Source: Adiantum capillus-veneris
Lineage: Eukaryota; Streptophyta; Polypodiopsida; Polypodiales; Pteridaceae
DNA length: 64,000 nt
Reading direction: 5' to 3'
Assembly (NCBI GenBank): GCA_014529385.2
Contig: CM043953.1
Coordinates: 78,599,338 to 78,663,337 of the forward strand
The notes under the pieces are model-generated. The model saw only the letters and a list, made by a program, of their open reading frames with translations. It ran no database searches and had not been told where the DNA came from. This document shows positions 62,230 through 64,000 of the stretch, piece after piece (position 1 is the first letter of the stretch; every line of letters starts with the position of its first letter). Position numbers and translations under genes: made by a program.

Positions 62230-64000
62230 GATGGACTTCGAATCTGGGGAGAAAGTACATATGATACTTGACAATGAAATCGTTGGTATTGGTTGTGTGT
62301 GTAGAACAGATCCAGATTCCACTTGTGGTGGTACAAAGATAGGGCTGGGAAATGTCTCCATACTAGTGGAGGAATGCTTGAAGGATGTGGTCCTACCTTT
62401 TCCTACAATGGATACTTCATCTCTCCAAGGCTCATTATGGAGTGTTGTTCGATGGTCAAAGCTTCTTTTGCAATCTTTTGTATTAAATGGGAACTTAATT
62501 GATCCACACGAAAGCTACAATGGTGATGAAGAACATGATCATTCTGATCCTCTAGTTACAGATGCAATACCTATGACAAGCCCAGAATTTGAAGCAATGA
62601 TTCGAGAGTCTTGGAGAAATCAGAGGGTCCTTTTAAAAGATGACACAATGATGCAAACCATGAATGAAGGGACCATCTTATATGTATTTCCACATGATTA
62701 TGTCAACTTTCAGGAACTTGGTCCTGATTGTGTGGGTGTGGGTATTGAAAGAGAAAATGCAAGCATTCATGATGTGGTTAAAGTGGGTAGCATCACTTTG
62801 CTAAAGTGGCCCATCAAGCAGACAACAATGTTGAATGGGAGCCCATTACAACGCTTTGTTCCTGTTGATGGCATGCATGCTACATATGAGGATGTATCCA
62901 ACGATGGCAATGTTGGAAAAAAACTTGATGGGAGTAATGTTGTCCAGTTGTCAAGGAAGAGACGATACACTTTCATGAACAGGACTCAAAAATCAAAAGC
63001 AGCACCAGCTTCGACTTTTTACCTTTCAAACAAATCAATTCAAAGGGTATCATGCATTGATTGTTGTGCACAAAAATGCTGCCAATTTGCAGATCGTGAT
63101 ATGGTGACAAGGTTACGACAACAATTTTGGGGAGAGTCTCAAAAATCACGCACTAATTATGTTTATGATGTTCTTTCTATATGTTATCAGAAAGATGAGA
63201 AGTCACGATACCAATTCAGGCTAAATGGCTCTATTGTTTGTTGTAGAGCATGGTATGAGCTACATGGAATACCAAAGACATCATTTTATCGATACAAGGA
63301 GAACTTTGAAAATGGTGTGCGCCAATATGTACATGGGAACACATGTACATTGAGAAGGGGACTTCAACATACTAGTTTAGCAAGAGCACTACTAAACGAG
63401 TTTGTGGAAAATAACTCTGAGAAGATGCCACATAGAAGTAGAACACTGCTAGATGGCTCAAGAGAGACTCAATTGGTGATTCCATCAACATACAAACAAG
63501 TGGATATTTTATGTGAAATCAACACGACACTTGACCAAATGGGCTATGAGAAGAAGCTATCCCAATCTTCTTTTGGTAGAATTTGGAACAAAGAGTACCC
63601 ACATGTCACTTTAACAAAGACGAGTGAGTTCTCTACGTGCAATATTTGTAGCTCAATCAAGGCAAGGTTAGAAGCTAAACCTTCTCTTGAAGAGAGAGCT
63701 CTTCTCTTGAGGGAGAGAGAAGTTCACATGGCACAACAAAAGAGTTGCAGAAGCCTATATTATGCATGGCGCACGTATTCAAAACTCAACCACAAAAATA
63801 TGTATGCATAATCCATGATAAGATGGATCAAAAGAAGACTGCCATTCCTAGATTACGCATTGTTCCCAAGGGTGTGGATTCAGGATATAATCTGCAGGTG
63901 GCATTGATTGGCATGATCACTCATGGACATGGAGAAGGTCATTACGGACACTTTGTCTTGAATGGTTTGTGGCCAGCTGATCCAAATCTTACAATTGGCT
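62230..64000 (+). CDS. DUF7869-type putative transposase, copy 2 (cut by window end)
   Basis: Starts at ATG 62,231 right after the same acceptor. It reads through the two sites where copy 1 is shifted, giving an unbroken 526-codon frame. That frame covers the N-terminal domain, the Cys-rich patch and the CNIC region. One base is missing near 63,781 (TTCAAAACTC against TTCAGAAACTC in copy 1), which ends the frame early at 63,811. The DNA continues the homologous frame, including HDKMDQKKTAIPR, to the window end. Coding substitutions between copies (Glu to Lys near 62,780, Lys to Thr near 63,636) show they are not identical sequences. Confidence 0.7.

Larger units (their letters stand above)
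46501..64000 (+). repeat. Second copy of the 18.85-38.1 kb segment, same orientation
   Basis: The segment is collinear with copy 1. The offset is +27,647 at the left edge, +27,640 at the ParB-like start codon, then +25,889 after the array and +25,903 at the DUF7869 start. The ~1.72-kb drop lies inside the homogenised array. Differences include substitutions and many one-base indels, densest at 50.1-53.5 kb. It runs off the window end. It is either an uncollapsed second haplotype or a recent segmental duplication. Confidence 0.9.

Overview
The window reads as nuclear DNA from a land plant with a large, repeat-rich, AT-rich genome. The evidence is a pentatricopeptide-repeat (PPR) pseudogene, a Ty3/gypsy integrase scrap, introns with plant-like GTAAGT/CAG borders, and FCP1-like genes carrying the DLNGLL-type motif I of a plant HAD family. 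A seed-free lineage (fern, lycophyte or bryophyte) fits best, but that is inference. No housekeeping gene, tRNA or rRNA is recognisable.

Layout. Positions 1-3.7 kb hold a decayed minus-strand retroelement with Penelope-like reverse transcriptase traits. From about 5.8 to 39.6 kb, a set of protein genes is embedded in arrays built from one ~18-bp box (GGTCCACCACTTGTCCAA) inside ~50-bp subunits. The genes are two FCP1-like HAD genes (8.3-9.1 kb and 14.0-15.4 kb, minus), a SET-domain gene (16.1-16.6 kb, minus), a two-exon ParB-like plus DNA-methyltransferase-like fusion gene (19.2-21.9 kb, minus) and a DUF7869-type putative transposase (36.3-39.6 kb, plus). The box arrays lie at 6.0-7.5 and 9.4-13.3 kb in one orientation, and at 16.8-18.7, 21.9-31.8 and 34.3-36.2 kb in the other.

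Positions 39.6-46.5 kb hold unrelated debris: the integrase fragment, a large imperfect inverted repeat with microsatellites at its outer ends, compound microsatellites, and an inverted duplication of PPR pseudogene pieces. A 13-N gap at 46,488-46,500 is followed by a near-identical second copy of 18.85-38.1 kb that runs off the window end. The second copy lacks about 1.72 kb of array (two higher-order units) and carries many single-base indels.

How the parts may work together (inference). The ParB-methyltransferase fusion, SET protein, FCP1-like proteins and DUF7869 protein, all set in one shared box array, suggest a very large mobile element, or family of elements, carrying chromatin and transcription-related cargo. 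The arrays could be its recognition or cis-acting sequence. Several genes carry frameshifts. In the two copies the breaks fall at different places, so part of the damage is probably sequencing error.
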